The notes under the pieces are model-generated. The model was not told the origin of the DNA. It was given only the letters and a program-made list of their open reading frames with translations, and ran no database searches. A stretch of DNA of 64,000 nucleotides, taken from contig NW_013657663.1 of assembly GCF_000142905.1 (NCBI RefSeq), forward strand, positions 33,618-97,617, in the 5' to 3' direction. This DNA is from Thecamonas trahens ATCC 50062 (Eukaryota; Apusozoa; Apusomonadida; Apusomonadidae). Positions 10,693 through 18,977 of this stretch are shown piece after piece (within the stretch, counting starts at the first letter, position 1; every line of letters starts with the position of its first letter). A program made the position numbers and the translations under genes.

Positions 10693-12555
10693 ATGGAGGT
10701 TAACCAGGGAGCAGGAGCAGGAGCAGGAGCAGGAGACGGAGCAGGAGACAGAGCGAGTATGAAGACAGCGGAGATGGCGGTGAATGGTGCAAGTGCAACA
10801 GCAGCAAGTGGGTCAAAGCCAGCAACGCCTCCGGCGGCTCCAGGCTCCTCGGCACCTCTGCCGATAGCAACAGGTGGGCAGGTCGGGACACCGACAGAGC
10901 CTGCTCTGCCTCCACTGCGAACGGCTACCGCTCCCGCTGCAACTGGCTCAGTCGCTGCTGGTGGTGGGCCGGGCGCTTCGCCGGCGACTGGTGCGGTGCC
11001 GGTGCTGGCTGAGGCTGAAGTACAGGGTGCGGCTGCCGGTGCCGAGGCTGGCGGCGGCGAGGCTAGCGGCGGTGCTGCGGCGACGGCGAGGGCAGCGGCG
11101 GCGGCGGCGAGTGGGGTGACTGCTGCAGCGTCTGCGATAGAGTCTGCAGCGGGTGGCGGCGAGGCGAAAGGCGAGGGCGAGGGCGGCGGTGGCTTGGTGG
11201 GCTCGGACGACTCGTCAGGTCCGTCGACGCCGACGGGCGGCGTCCACTCGGGGGCTGTGGACGAGGACGACGGCGACGAGTCGCAGCCGTGGTACGCAGT
11301 CCTGCGCGCGGCACTGGAGGCCAAGGCGTCTGCTCTCTCGCTGGGTGGGCACGAGCTGACGCTGTACCCCGAGGATGCGTGCCATCTGGCCAAGACGCTC
11401 ACGGCGCTGTACTTGCACCATAACCGGCTGCAGACGCTCTCGCCGTCGGTGGCGGTCCTCTCGCGGCTGCGGGTGCTCAACCTGGCGAACAACAAGCTGA
11501 CCGACTTGCCCAAGGCGGTCTCGTCGCTGACCGGCCTTGTCGAGCTCAACCTCTCGCACAACGAGTTTACCGCCTTTCCGTCGGCGCTCCCGGACTCGCT
11601 GCAGATTCTATACCTCAACCGCAACCACCTCGACCAGGTGAGTGATGCGCTGTCGGACCTGACATCGCTCCGGATTCTCAACCTCTCACATAACGTGCTG
11701 CTCGAGGTGCCGGCGAATGCGCTCGAGGGCCTCGGGGCGCTGGAGGACTTTTACGCGGAGCACAACCAGCTGGTGACCCTCCCACCGTCTGTTGGCTTGC
11801 TCAGCTCGTTGGCGACGCTCTGGGTGCCAAACAACAACATCCAGGAGTTGCCGCGCGAGATCGGGGAGCTCAGCTCGCTGACGATGTGCAACGTGGCGAA
11901 CAACCGGCTGCAAGAGCTGCCGCGGACGCTGGGGCTCTGCAGCGCGCTGCGGGTCCTCAACGTCTCGCACAACGACCTGGAGAGCTTGCCGGCAGCGCTC
12001 GGCCGATGCCTGCACCTCCGCACGCTGTCTGTGCGCGGGAACAAGCTCTCCGAGCTCCCGCAGGAGCTCGCTTCCAAGTCGACGTACGGCGTGCTCAACT
12101 TTCTGTACGGGTGGAAGCCCTCAGTCCACTTTCGGTTTCCAGTCGCGACCCGCGAGGCGCTTGTTGCGTTTTTCATTGTCGCTCAGATCCGTGCCGACGA
12201 GAGCGGCCTGCCGTTGTTGCCGCAGCGTGCGCTCGACCGCATCGCGTACTACGTCGCTGGCAACGGCGAGAAGCACCATCACGAGGAGGCTGCGGCCGAC
12301 GAGGCTGAAGCCGGCGACGGCGCCGGTGCGTCTGGCCCGGCAGCGGCAGCGGCAGCGGCAGCCGCCGCCGCGACGCAAGAGGTCGGCGCAGCAGCAGCGC
12401 CTGCGGCAGCGAGCGAGCCCGAGGCCCGAGCAAGTTCAAAGGCAGGCGAGGCCGGCGACGGGGCTGCGGCTGAGGCCGAGGCCGGAGCAGGCGCAAAAGC
12501 AGGCGGCACCGAAGGCGGCGACGGCGGCGACGGCGGCGAGAGCGCGGCAGCGTGA
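10693..12555 (+). CDS. Leucine-rich repeat protein with low-complexity ends
   Basis: 620 residues. The first ~200 are Ala/Gly/Glu-rich low complexity. Residues about 230-460 contain around nine or ten LRRs of the LxxLxLxxNxLxxLP class (for example LRVLNLANNKLTDLP, LNLSHNEFTAFP). This is the cytosolic SHOC2/PIRL-like type, which acts as a protein-binding scaffold. After the repeats a short folded-looking segment (FRFPVATREALVAFF ... ALDRIAYYVAG) precedes an Ala-rich tail. There is no signal peptide or membrane span. The ATG follows a poly-C block closely. The stop lies 6 bp from the stop of the convergent RlaP-like gene. The binding partner is unknown. Confidence 0.85.
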   Translation: MEVNQGAGAGAGAGDGAGDRASMKTAEMAVNGASATAASGSKPATPPAAPGSSAPLPIATGGQVGTPTEPALPPLRTATAPAATGSVAAGGGPGASPATGAVPVLAEAEVQGAAAGAEAGGGEASGGAAATARAAAAAASGVTAAASAIESAAGGGEAKGEGEGGGGLVGSDDSSGPSTPTGGVHSGAVDEDDGDESQPWYAVLRAALEAKASALSLGGHELTLYPEDACHLAKTLTALYLHHNRLQTLSPSVAVLSRLRVLNLANNKLTDLPKAVSSLTGLVELNLSHNEFTAFPSALPDSLQILYLNRNHLDQVSDALSDLTSLRILNLSHNVLLEVPANALEGLGALEDFYAEHNQLVTLPPSVGLLSSLATLWVPNNNIQELPREIGELSSLTMCNVANNRLQELPRTLGLCSALRVLNVSHNDLESLPAALGRCLHLRTLSVRGNKLSELPQELASKSTYGVLNFLYGWKPSVHFRFPVATREALVAFFIVAQIRADESGLPLLPQRALDRIAYYVAGNGEKHHHEEAAADEAEAGDGAGASGPAAAAAAAAAAATQEVGAAAAPAAASEPEARASSKAGEAGDGAAAEAEAGAGAKAGGTEGGDGGDGGESAAA

Positions 12556-12561
12556 GGACGG

Positions 12562-13221
12562 CTAGGCCGGAGCCGAGTCGTACTTGCCACGGCGGATGTC
12601 GAGGAGCCAGGCCATGACGACGTCCTCGTCAGCGCGCGCCGGGAGACCCCACGGCTCTGCGGCGAGGATGGCGGCAATGCGCGTGTCAGCTTCGGCGAGG
12701 ATGTCGTCGGCTGACTCGTTGCCGGCGCGGATGCTCATGAGACGGTCGCGCTCGAGGCCGGTGATGCGAATGGCCGGGGCAGAGCCGGCGCAGATACGCT
12801 CGACCTCGCCGAGGAGGCGGATGACGTGGTACAGCTTTTTCGTCGACTTGCCCTTGTTGGCGTTAAACTGCTTGATCTGCGAGTTGACAAAGCCGAGGTA
12901 GTGATGGACGACCTTTTGCGAGAGAAAGGCCTCGCGATGGCGCTGCAGCGCCTCCCACGCTTCGCTCCGGTAGCCGTCGCCGTCATAGAAGAGCGCCTCG
13001 ATGATGCCTGGGTTGCCCTTGAGAAGCAAGCGGCCGAACTTGAGAGCCTCGTGCAGGACATAGTCGTCGCCGCCGTCGACCGATGCCGTCAGCGTCTCGG
13101 GCACCGACGAGTACAGATCAAGGTGGAGCGCAAGCGGCCTCGCAGCGTACACTCCGACGTAGTCTTTGTCGGACAGGTCCTTGTTGAGACCAAACGCCAC
13201 CGAGCCGCCGATGTAAGCCAT
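12562..13221 (-). CDS. RlaP-like predicted nucleotidyltransferase
   Basis: 219 residues. The N-terminal GGSVAFGLNKDLSDKDYVGV is the nucleotidyltransferase signature of the DNA-polymerase-beta superfamily (GS, then DxD). The next region (LKFGRLLLKGNPGIIEALF) and a helical C-terminal half match the predicted nucleotidyltransferase family known in bacteria and phages as RlaP (RNA-ligase-associated). The reaction is unproven in the family; transfer of a nucleotide to RNA or a small molecule is inferred. The ATG at 13221 begins directly in the catalytic strand, and a pyrimidine-AG just upstream could be a splice acceptor. An upstream exon, perhaps near the ATG at 13324, may therefore exist. Its 3' end nearly touches the LRR gene. 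Confidence 0.7.
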   Translation of the reverse strand: MAYIGGSVAFGLNKDLSDKDYVGVYAARPLALHLDLYSSVPETLTASVDGGDDYVLHEALKFGRLLLKGNPGIIEALFYDGDGYRSEAWEALQRHREAFLSQKVVHHYLGFVNSQIKQFNANKGKSTKKLYHVIRLLGEVERICAGSAPAIRITGLERDRLMSIRAGNESADDILAEADTRIAAILAAEPWGLPARADEDVVMAWLLDIRRGKYDSAPA

Positions 13222-13423
13222 CAGGAGCTGAGGGGCTTTGCCCTGATGTCAACCCGCGGCAGCCATAGTCATATATCGCCCATCGCCAGCCACAGCCGTA
13301 CCCGCATTGCCCATCGTCAGCCATCCAACATCAGCCGCATTTGCATCGCCATCGAGTGAGTCCGGCCGAAGACCTCTGTGTTTCCCTCCGTGTCCCCGTC
13401 CGTGTCCCCGTCCGTGTCCGTGT

Positions 13424-13447
13424 CCCCCCCCCCCCCCCCCCCCCCCC
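13424..13447. repeat. C24 homopolymer
   Basis: Twenty-four consecutive C residues on the plus strand, within the divergent intergenic region. Confidence 0.95.
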
Positions 13448-13551
13448 TCCTCACCGTAGCCGTACCACTCCGTCAGCCTTGCTCAGCTTGGTTGTGAGGA
13501 ACTCCCTAGCGTCGTCAGCCAGACTCTGATCCATGCTGAGAGCAAGAGTGA

Positions 13552-13615
<64 letters not shown>

Positions 13616-13635
13616 TCTGTGCGTGTGTGTGTGCA
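13552..13635. repeat. (GT)n microsatellite
   Basis: Long GT dinucleotide repeat with isolated interruptions (TATG, CTCTGTGC). Confidence 0.95.
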
Positions 13636-13894
13636 TGTGGCTGGAAGAATACACTGTCGCTTGCCTGTGGGAGTGGCTCTCTTCTTCCGCCTGTCACTGT
13701 GGTGGCTGGGCATGCTTCTTCCATGGCTTCGATTGCGGCCAGTCCACATCACATCACCTCCCACCAGTACCAAATCCATCCGATGACACACACATGCGTA
13801 TGATCAGACTCATATGCATCTGATGAGGGCCTTTTTGTGTCACATGCACGGTATACTTGCAAACATCGTTGCTTCTTCTAATGCGCCATCCTCA

Positions 13895-14105
13895 CCGCCT
13901 GCCACCGCCTACCGCCAGCCGCCTGCCGCCTGCCGCCTGCCACCAGCCTCCCATCGCCCATCGCCCATCGCCTGCCGCCCATCGCCTCACCTGCCGCCCA
14001 TCGCCAGCCGCCCATCGCCTCAACCTGCCGCTTGCATCCTGCCGCCCATCGCCCATCACCAGCCGCCCATAACCAGCCACCTGCCGCGAGCCGCGAGCCG
14101 CCTGC
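13895..14105. repeat. Degenerate CCCATCGCC / GCCGCCAGCC repeat array
   Basis: About 200 bp of imperfect 7-10-bp units built from CCATCGCC, GCCGCC and CCAGCC. Shorter copies of the same motif occur near 13265-13330 and at 10359-10391, so it is a dispersed local repeat family upstream of genes. Confidence 0.8.
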
Positions 14106-14216
14106 GGCACGATCCCTCCACTGTCCCCAGCGCCTCCTCCGCGCCTCCCCTCCCCCCCCCCCCCCCCCCACCCCTGACTCCCACTCACGGCCACGGCCAC
14201 CAGCCACCCCTCCACC

Positions 14217-16334
14217 ATGGCGTCCCTCATCCTGTCCCCCCTCCTCTCCCTCTCCTCCACCCCCATCCCTGCCCCTCTCCTCTCTAGCTCTCTCCAGCTG
14301 TGGCGGGTGCTCAACTCGGCTCCGGCTGGCACACCCGCCCGCAAAGCCATACTCTCGTCATCGCTACCTCGCTCATGGTCACTTCCACCATCGCCATCGC
14401 TATCGCCATCGCCATCGCCATCGCCATCGCCATCGCTCGCTCATCATGCCGCTTGTGACTCTGTCGCTCCTGCCGCTGCTCCTGCCTCTGCTGCGGACTT
14501 TGTTCTCGCTTGCCAGCGCTTGCGACACGGCAAGGCGTGGATGCCACTCGAGGTGCTTGCAGACGACATTGTGCTTGCGGATGGCGGCACTGCCGCCGCC
14601 AAAGAGCCATCGGCGCTGACGCTGGTGTGGCGGATGGTTGCGCCGGACAAGTGGCTGCTGGCAGCGGCGGTGGTGGCCACGGTCTCGTCGTCGCTCGTCT
14701 CGCTCCTCATTCCGCCGTCGGTGGGAGGCCTGCTGGCGAGTCTCAAGGCTGGCGCATCGTTTTCGACGTTGTGGGGCGGAGTGGCCAAGCTTGCTGGCGT
14801 CGTTGTCTTTCAAGCCTCGCTCTCGGCGGGCTACATCGCCTTGCTCTCGTCGTTCTCGCAGCGGCTGGTGCAGCGGCTGCGAACCGCGCTGTTTGATGCA
14901 CTCATGGCCAAGGACATGGGCGCGTACGATGCCACCCGTGGTGGAGAGTTCTCGGCTCTGCTCTCAGCCGACGTCGAAGCCGTCCGGGCTGCCGTCAAGC
15001 ACTGCGTCTCGATCGGCGTCCGCGCGGTTGTCGTTCTTGTTGGTGGCTGCGTCTCGCTGGCGCTCATCTCACCGCAGATGACCGGCATTCTCTTCTGCGC
15101 GCTTCCAGTCTCAGTCTGGGCCGGCTCGATCTTTGCCCGCCACCTCCGCGGCATCTCGGGCGCGGCTGCGGCGCGGACGGCCTCATCGCTCGCGCTGGCT
15201 GACGAGTACATGGCCAACATCCGGACAGTCCGCGCATTCGGTGCCGAGGCCGCCGCCCTCGAGCTCTTTGCGTCCGACACCCGCGAGGCCACGGGCCTTG
15301 CGGCCTCGCTTGGCCGTCGCATCGGTATCTTCCACGGCTTTACCTCGCTGGGGCTCTACGGCATGGTCCTCGGGGTCATCTCGTACGGCGCCGGCCTGGT
15401 AGCCAACGGCAGCCTGGCGCCCGAGGCGATTGTCACCTTCATGCTGCAGGCCTCGCGGATGCAGTCGGCCTTTGCCTCGCTTTCTATCCTCTCGGGCCAG
15501 GCTGTCAAGGGCATCGACGCAGCGTCACGGATCGACGCGGTCTTGAGCGCCACACCGGCGATTCCGCTGGCGGCCCCGCACCTGGCGCAGCCGGACATTG
15601 TCGGCAACGTCTCGTTCCAGCACGTTTCATTCCGCTACCCATCGCGGCCGCAGCGCAAGGTTTTGCGCGATGTCTCGTTTGATGTCCCTCGCGGCTCAGT
15701 CGTGGCTCTTGTCGGGCCATCGGGCTCGGGTAAGACCACACTGGCGTGGCTGCTCATGCGCCTGTATGATCCCGAGGCCGGCCAGGTCGTAGTCGACGGC
15801 GTCCCGCTCACTCATCTTGATCCGGCAACGCTGCGGAGTTCAATGGCCATTGTCTCGCAGGAGCCGGACCTCTTTGCCGGCTCGATCGCGTTCAACATCG
15901 CTTTTGGCCGTCCGGACGCGAGCCGAGCCGAGATCGCCGCCGCCGCCCGCGTCGCCGCCGCCGCCGACTTTATCGAGGCCTTTCCCGACGGCTACGACAC
16001 GCTTGTTGGCGAGCGCGGCGTTCAGCTCTCCGGCGGCCAGAAGCAGCGGATCGCCATTGCGCGCGCGCTCCTCCGCGACCCGGCCATTCTCATCCTCGAC
16101 GAGGCCACCTCGGCGCTCGACGCCGAGTCCGAGGCTGCCGTCCAGGGCGCGCTCGAGATCCTCATGCGGGACCGGACCACCATCGTCATCGCCCATCGGC
16201 TCTCCACCATCAAGAATGCCGACAATATCGTGGTCATTGCCGACGGTGAGCTTGTGGCCCAAGGCAGTCACACGGAGCTCCTCGCCGACCCCGACTCGCT
16301 CTACGCTGCTCTCGTGGCGGCGCAGCTGCACTGA
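14217..16334 (+). CDS. ABCB-type half ABC transporter, possibly mitochondrial
   Basis: 705 residues: one transmembrane domain (about 135-430) plus one nucleotide-binding domain (about 460-700). The NBD shows Walker A GPSGSGKTT, Q-loop SQEPDLFAGS, signature LSGGQKQRIAIARALL, Walker B ILILDEATSALDAESE and H-loop AHRLSTIKNAD, so it should be an active ATPase. A half transporter must dimerise. The Ser/Pro-rich N-terminus includes an (SP)n run from a TCGCCA repeat at about 14387-14440. Half size plus this leader resemble mitochondrial ABCB8/ABCB10-like proteins or TAP-like transporters. Substrate unknown. The ATG sits in a strong CCACCATGG context. The gene ends 12 bp from the convergent coiled-coil gene. 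Confidence 0.9.
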   Translation: MASLILSPLLSLSSTPIPAPLLSSSLQLWRVLNSAPAGTPARKAILSSSLPRSWSLPPSPSLSPSPSPSPSPSLAHHAACDSVAPAAAPASAADFVLACQRLRHGKAWMPLEVLADDIVLADGGTAAAKEPSALTLVWRMVAPDKWLLAAAVVATVSSSLVSLLIPPSVGGLLASLKAGASFSTLWGGVAKLAGVVVFQASLSAGYIALLSSFSQRLVQRLRTALFDALMAKDMGAYDATRGGEFSALLSADVEAVRAAVKHCVSIGVRAVVVLVGGCVSLALISPQMTGILFCALPVSVWAGSIFARHLRGISGAAAARTASSLALADEYMANIRTVRAFGAEAAALELFASDTREATGLAASLGRRIGIFHGFTSLGLYGMVLGVISYGAGLVANGSLAPEAIVTFMLQASRMQSAFASLSILSGQAVKGIDAASRIDAVLSATPAIPLAAPHLAQPDIVGNVSFQHVSFRYPSRPQRKVLRDVSFDVPRGSVVALVGPSGSGKTTLAWLLMRLYDPEAGQVVVDGVPLTHLDPATLRSSMAIVSQEPDLFAGSIAFNIAFGRPDASRAEIAAAARVAAAADFIEAFPDGYDTLVGERGVQLSGGQKQRIAIARALLRDPAILILDEATSALDAESEAAVQGALEILMRDRTTIVIAHRLSTIKNADNIVVIADGELVAQGSHTELLADPDSLYAALVAAQLH

Positions 16335-16346
16335 AGCTAGCTATGT

Positions 16347-17234
16347 TTACATCGTCTGGGCCGTCATCGCCTCTGAGAGCCACGCACCCCACTGAATGAC
16401 CGGAATGTTCTCGCGCTTGACGCGATCGTACAGCGCGGACGTGGAGATGCCGTTGACGGCGACGCCAGCCATGGAAAAGTTGAGCTTGAGGGCAAGGGCG
16501 GTGGAGAAGAACATCTGCTCTTGCAGGGCAGAGGCCTCGGACTCTTGATCTGCGGCGTAAGCATCAAACGCGGCCCTGGCCTCATCGAGCTGGGAGCGGA
16601 GGACCTCGTTCTCGCTCTCCTTCCGCTTGACATCAGCGAGCAGGCCGTTGGCCATGGTCCGCACCTTCTCCATCCGACTCTCCAGTGCCGAGTTGGCATC
16701 CTGCAGCCTGGCGACCTCCTTAACCAGCTCTGCAGCCTTGGTCTTGTACTTGGCCGCGGATGCAGGCGATCCGGTGAGCAGCTTCCGCTGCGCATGCTCC
16801 AGATCGGCCTTGAGCTTGAGCGCCAGCGACTTGTACTTTGCCTTGGCTGCCTTGGCCTCCTCCAGCGCCCTGGCTGACTGCGCCAGCTCGGCCGCCTGAC
16901 TCTCGGCTGCTGCCTCTACGCCCTGCAGCCGTTCGGTTTCGGCCTGCAGCTCACCGACCCGGGTCGAGAGCGCCGCAATCATGGCCTCCGAGTCCACTGT
17001 GGGCTCGGCCGCCTCCGAGCTGGTGGTGACCGTTGGCGAGGTGAGCGAGTTGCCGGCCAACGGCTCGGTGAGCATGGACATAAACCTGCTCATCGGCGAC
17101 TGGTACGACTTTGGCGGCGGGGTAGCCAGACCCGTACCGCCAAGCTTGGCCTGGTTTGGTGTCAATGCCTTGTTCATGGGTGCCATGTTCTCGTCGCTCA
17201 CGCTGTGTCGCGGTGGCGTTGCCGTTGCAAACAT
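16347..17234 (-). CDS. Coiled-coil protein of unknown function
   Basis: 295 residues from the ATG at 17234; the open frame extends to a GTG at 17294 that is less likely to be used. The first ~85 residues are Ser/Pro/Thr-rich. Residues about 85-260 are heptad-rich, Ala/Glu/Lys/Leu coiled coil (ELQAETERLQGVE, KAELVKEVARLQDAN). The tail carries a short conserved-looking segment, NIPVIQWGAWLSEAM. No catalytic motif, signal peptide or membrane span. A structural or scaffold role is inferred only from the coiled coil. It is divergent from SNRNP40 across a minisatellite. Confidence 0.75.
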   Translation of the reverse strand: MFATATPPRHSVSDENMAPMNKALTPNQAKLGGTGLATPPPKSYQSPMSRFMSMLTEPLAGNSLTSPTVTTSSEAAEPTVDSEAMIAALSTRVGELQAETERLQGVEAAAESQAAELAQSARALEEAKAAKAKYKSLALKLKADLEHAQRKLLTGSPASAAKYKTKAAELVKEVARLQDANSALESRMEKVRTMANGLLADVKRKESENEVLRSQLDEARAAFDAYAADQESEASALQEQMFFSTALALKLNFSMAGVAVNGISTSALYDRVKRENIPVIQWGAWLSEAMTAQTM

Positions 17235-17381
17235 TTGAATGCGATTTGTCTCTGACAGAGTCGAGTGCTCGGCGACGGAGCCATGGGCAACCACCCATTA
17301 CCGAAAGCCCGAGACTCAGCAGCGGCTGCAGTATGCTGTGGCCTTGCCAAGGACGCAGAATAGCTCCGACCTGACCCCACC

Positions 17382-17650
17382 CATAGTCATCCCCACCCAT
17401 TCCCATCAACCATAGTCATCCCCATCCATAGTCATCAACCATCCCCATCCATAGTCATCCCCACCCATTCCCATCAACCATCCCCACCCATAGTCATCCC
17501 CACCCATTCCCATCAACCATAGTCATCCCCATCCATAGTCATCCCCACCCATTCCCATCAACCATCCCCATCCATAGTCATCCCCACCCATTCCCATCAA
17601 CCATCCCCACCCATAGTCATCCCCACCCATTCCCATCGATTCCCACCATA
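17382..17650. repeat. Minisatellite of CCATAGTCATCCCCACCCAT-type units
   Basis: About 270 bp of higher-order tandem repeat built from three ~10-bp blocks (CCATAGTCAT, CCCCACCCAT, TCCCATCAAC) in varying order, with ATCCAT variants. It occupies most of the divergent promoter between the coiled-coil gene and SNRNP40. The remainder (17651-17711) is C-rich up to the SNRNP40 ATG. Confidence 0.9.
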
Positions 17651-17711
17651 GCCCCATCACCTCACCCCCCGCCCCCACCACCCCCCCACCCCCCACTCCC
17701 CACCAGCCCAT

Positions 17712-18847
17712 ATGAAGCGCGGCCGCCCGTCCACGACGACGTCGACAACACTTGCGCTTGCCCCTGTGAGCAAGCGGAGCAAGGGCTTGTCGTCCGGAGA
17801 GGGCTCGACAGCACTGGCGACGACGGTGGAGCGGACGTCGTCGCTGGCGGCTGCCAACCTGGTCCTCTCGGGCCATGACGACGAGGTCACCTGCGTGGCC
17901 TTTGCCGGCAACGGACGGACACTGTACTCGGGATCAAAGGACCGCTCGGTCATTGTCTGGCCTGTCTACTCGGACACCATCTGCTCCATCGGTCATCTCC
18001 GTGGCCACTCGTCGGCCGTCACGGGCCTCGCCTGCCCCTCCTCTACTGCTGCCGCTGGCTTTGATCTGGCTACCTGCTCTGCAGATGGCTCGCTGCGGAC
18101 GTGGGATGTGGCGAGTGAGACGTGCGAGGTCATTGCTCGTCTTGACGACATTGTTAACGATGTGGCGGTTCTGGACAACTCCTCGCTCCTGGCCGTCGTC
18201 ACCGACGGCGGCGTGCTCACTGTCCGCGATGCACGCTCGCGCGCTGCCGTCTTCTCAGTCTCGCTCTCATCGCCGCTGACTGCCACGGCGCTTGCCAACG
18301 AGGCTGATGGCCCCGCCGTGTACGCTGCCGGCATCGACGGCGTCGTCCGCAAGTACTCGCTGGCGGCGACCTCCGACGCCGCGCCTGTGCCGCTGCTGGA
18401 GCTTGCGCCGCGCGTCCGCGCTCCGCCGCCGCTCTCGGCCTTGGCTCTAGCACCCTCGGGTGACGCCCTCCTCACCCGCGACCTCGACGGCCTTGTCCGC
18501 GTCTGGGACATCCGGCCCTTTGCCCCGCCCATCCGCGAGCTGCGCGGCTTCACCGGCCCTCACGGGCCCGAGGCCAACCCCGAGATGCGACCGCTCCCGC
18601 TCGCCCTCGCGCCCAACGCCTGGCTCGACGCCGCCACCCGCGCCACCCACGCCACCCTTGCTCTCGGCGGCTCGCTCCACGGCTCGCTCTACGCCTGGCA
18701 CTCGGGCTCTGGCGAGCCTATTTACGAGCTTCCTGGCCACACTGGCCCGGTCCTCTCCATCGCCTGCTCCCCCCTGAGCCCATCATCGCCACTGGCGCTG
18801 CCGACAACACCATTGTCCTCGGCGAGATCGACGCCTCTGTCTTGTAA
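17712..18847 (+). CDS. SNRNP40: U5 snRNP 40 kDa WD40 protein (SNRNP40-like), one frameshift
   Basis: About 378 residues of WD40 repeats: LSGHDDEVTCVAFAGNG, then LRGHSSAVTGL, then VRVWDIRPFAPP. The last repeat has YELPGHTGPV and ends EPIIATGAADNTIVLGEI, which matches the end of the SNRNP40/PRP8-binding protein family, a core U5 component of the spliceosome. A basic N-terminus (KRGRPS, KRSK) could be a nuclear signal. The final ~25 codons are in a different frame: one base is missing at or near the C6 run 18769-18774. With it, the frame reaches TAA at 18845-18847, just before the assembly gap. Read without this correction, the frame runs falsely through the Ns into the next gene. Confidence 0.8.
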
Positions 18848-18860
18848 CACCCCCTCCCCC

Positions 18861-18960
18861 NNNNNNNNNNNNNNNNNNNNNNNNNNNNNNNNNNNNNNNN
18901 NNNNNNNNNNNNNNNNNNNNNNNNNNNNNNNNNNNNNNNNNNNNNNNNNNNNNNNNNNNN
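18861..18960. other. Assembly gap of 100 Ns
   Basis: Exactly 100 Ns flanked on both sides by C-rich sequence. The round number suggests a gap of unknown size. It separates SNRNP40 from the next gene. Confidence 0.95.
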
Positions 18961-18977
18961 TCCCCCCCACCCCCCCT

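Larger units (their letters stand above)
13222..14216. other. Repeat-filled intergenic region
   Basis: Divergent region between the RlaP-like gene (-) and the ABC transporter (+). It contains a 24-base C homopolymer (13424-13447), a (GT)n block, a long stretch of degenerate CCCATCGCC/GCCGCCAGCC repeats, and an 18-base C run (14152-14169) shortly before the ABC start. No convincing gene or RNA seen. Confidence 0.75.

Noticed and set aside
10230-11681. 483-codon minus-strand frame
   Set aside because: Runs through CA and GACCAC repeats and antisense of the LRR low-complexity region.
17382-17650. CRISPR array
   Set aside because: Repeats are contiguous 10-bp blocks without unique spacers, in a eukaryotic context; it is a minisatellite.
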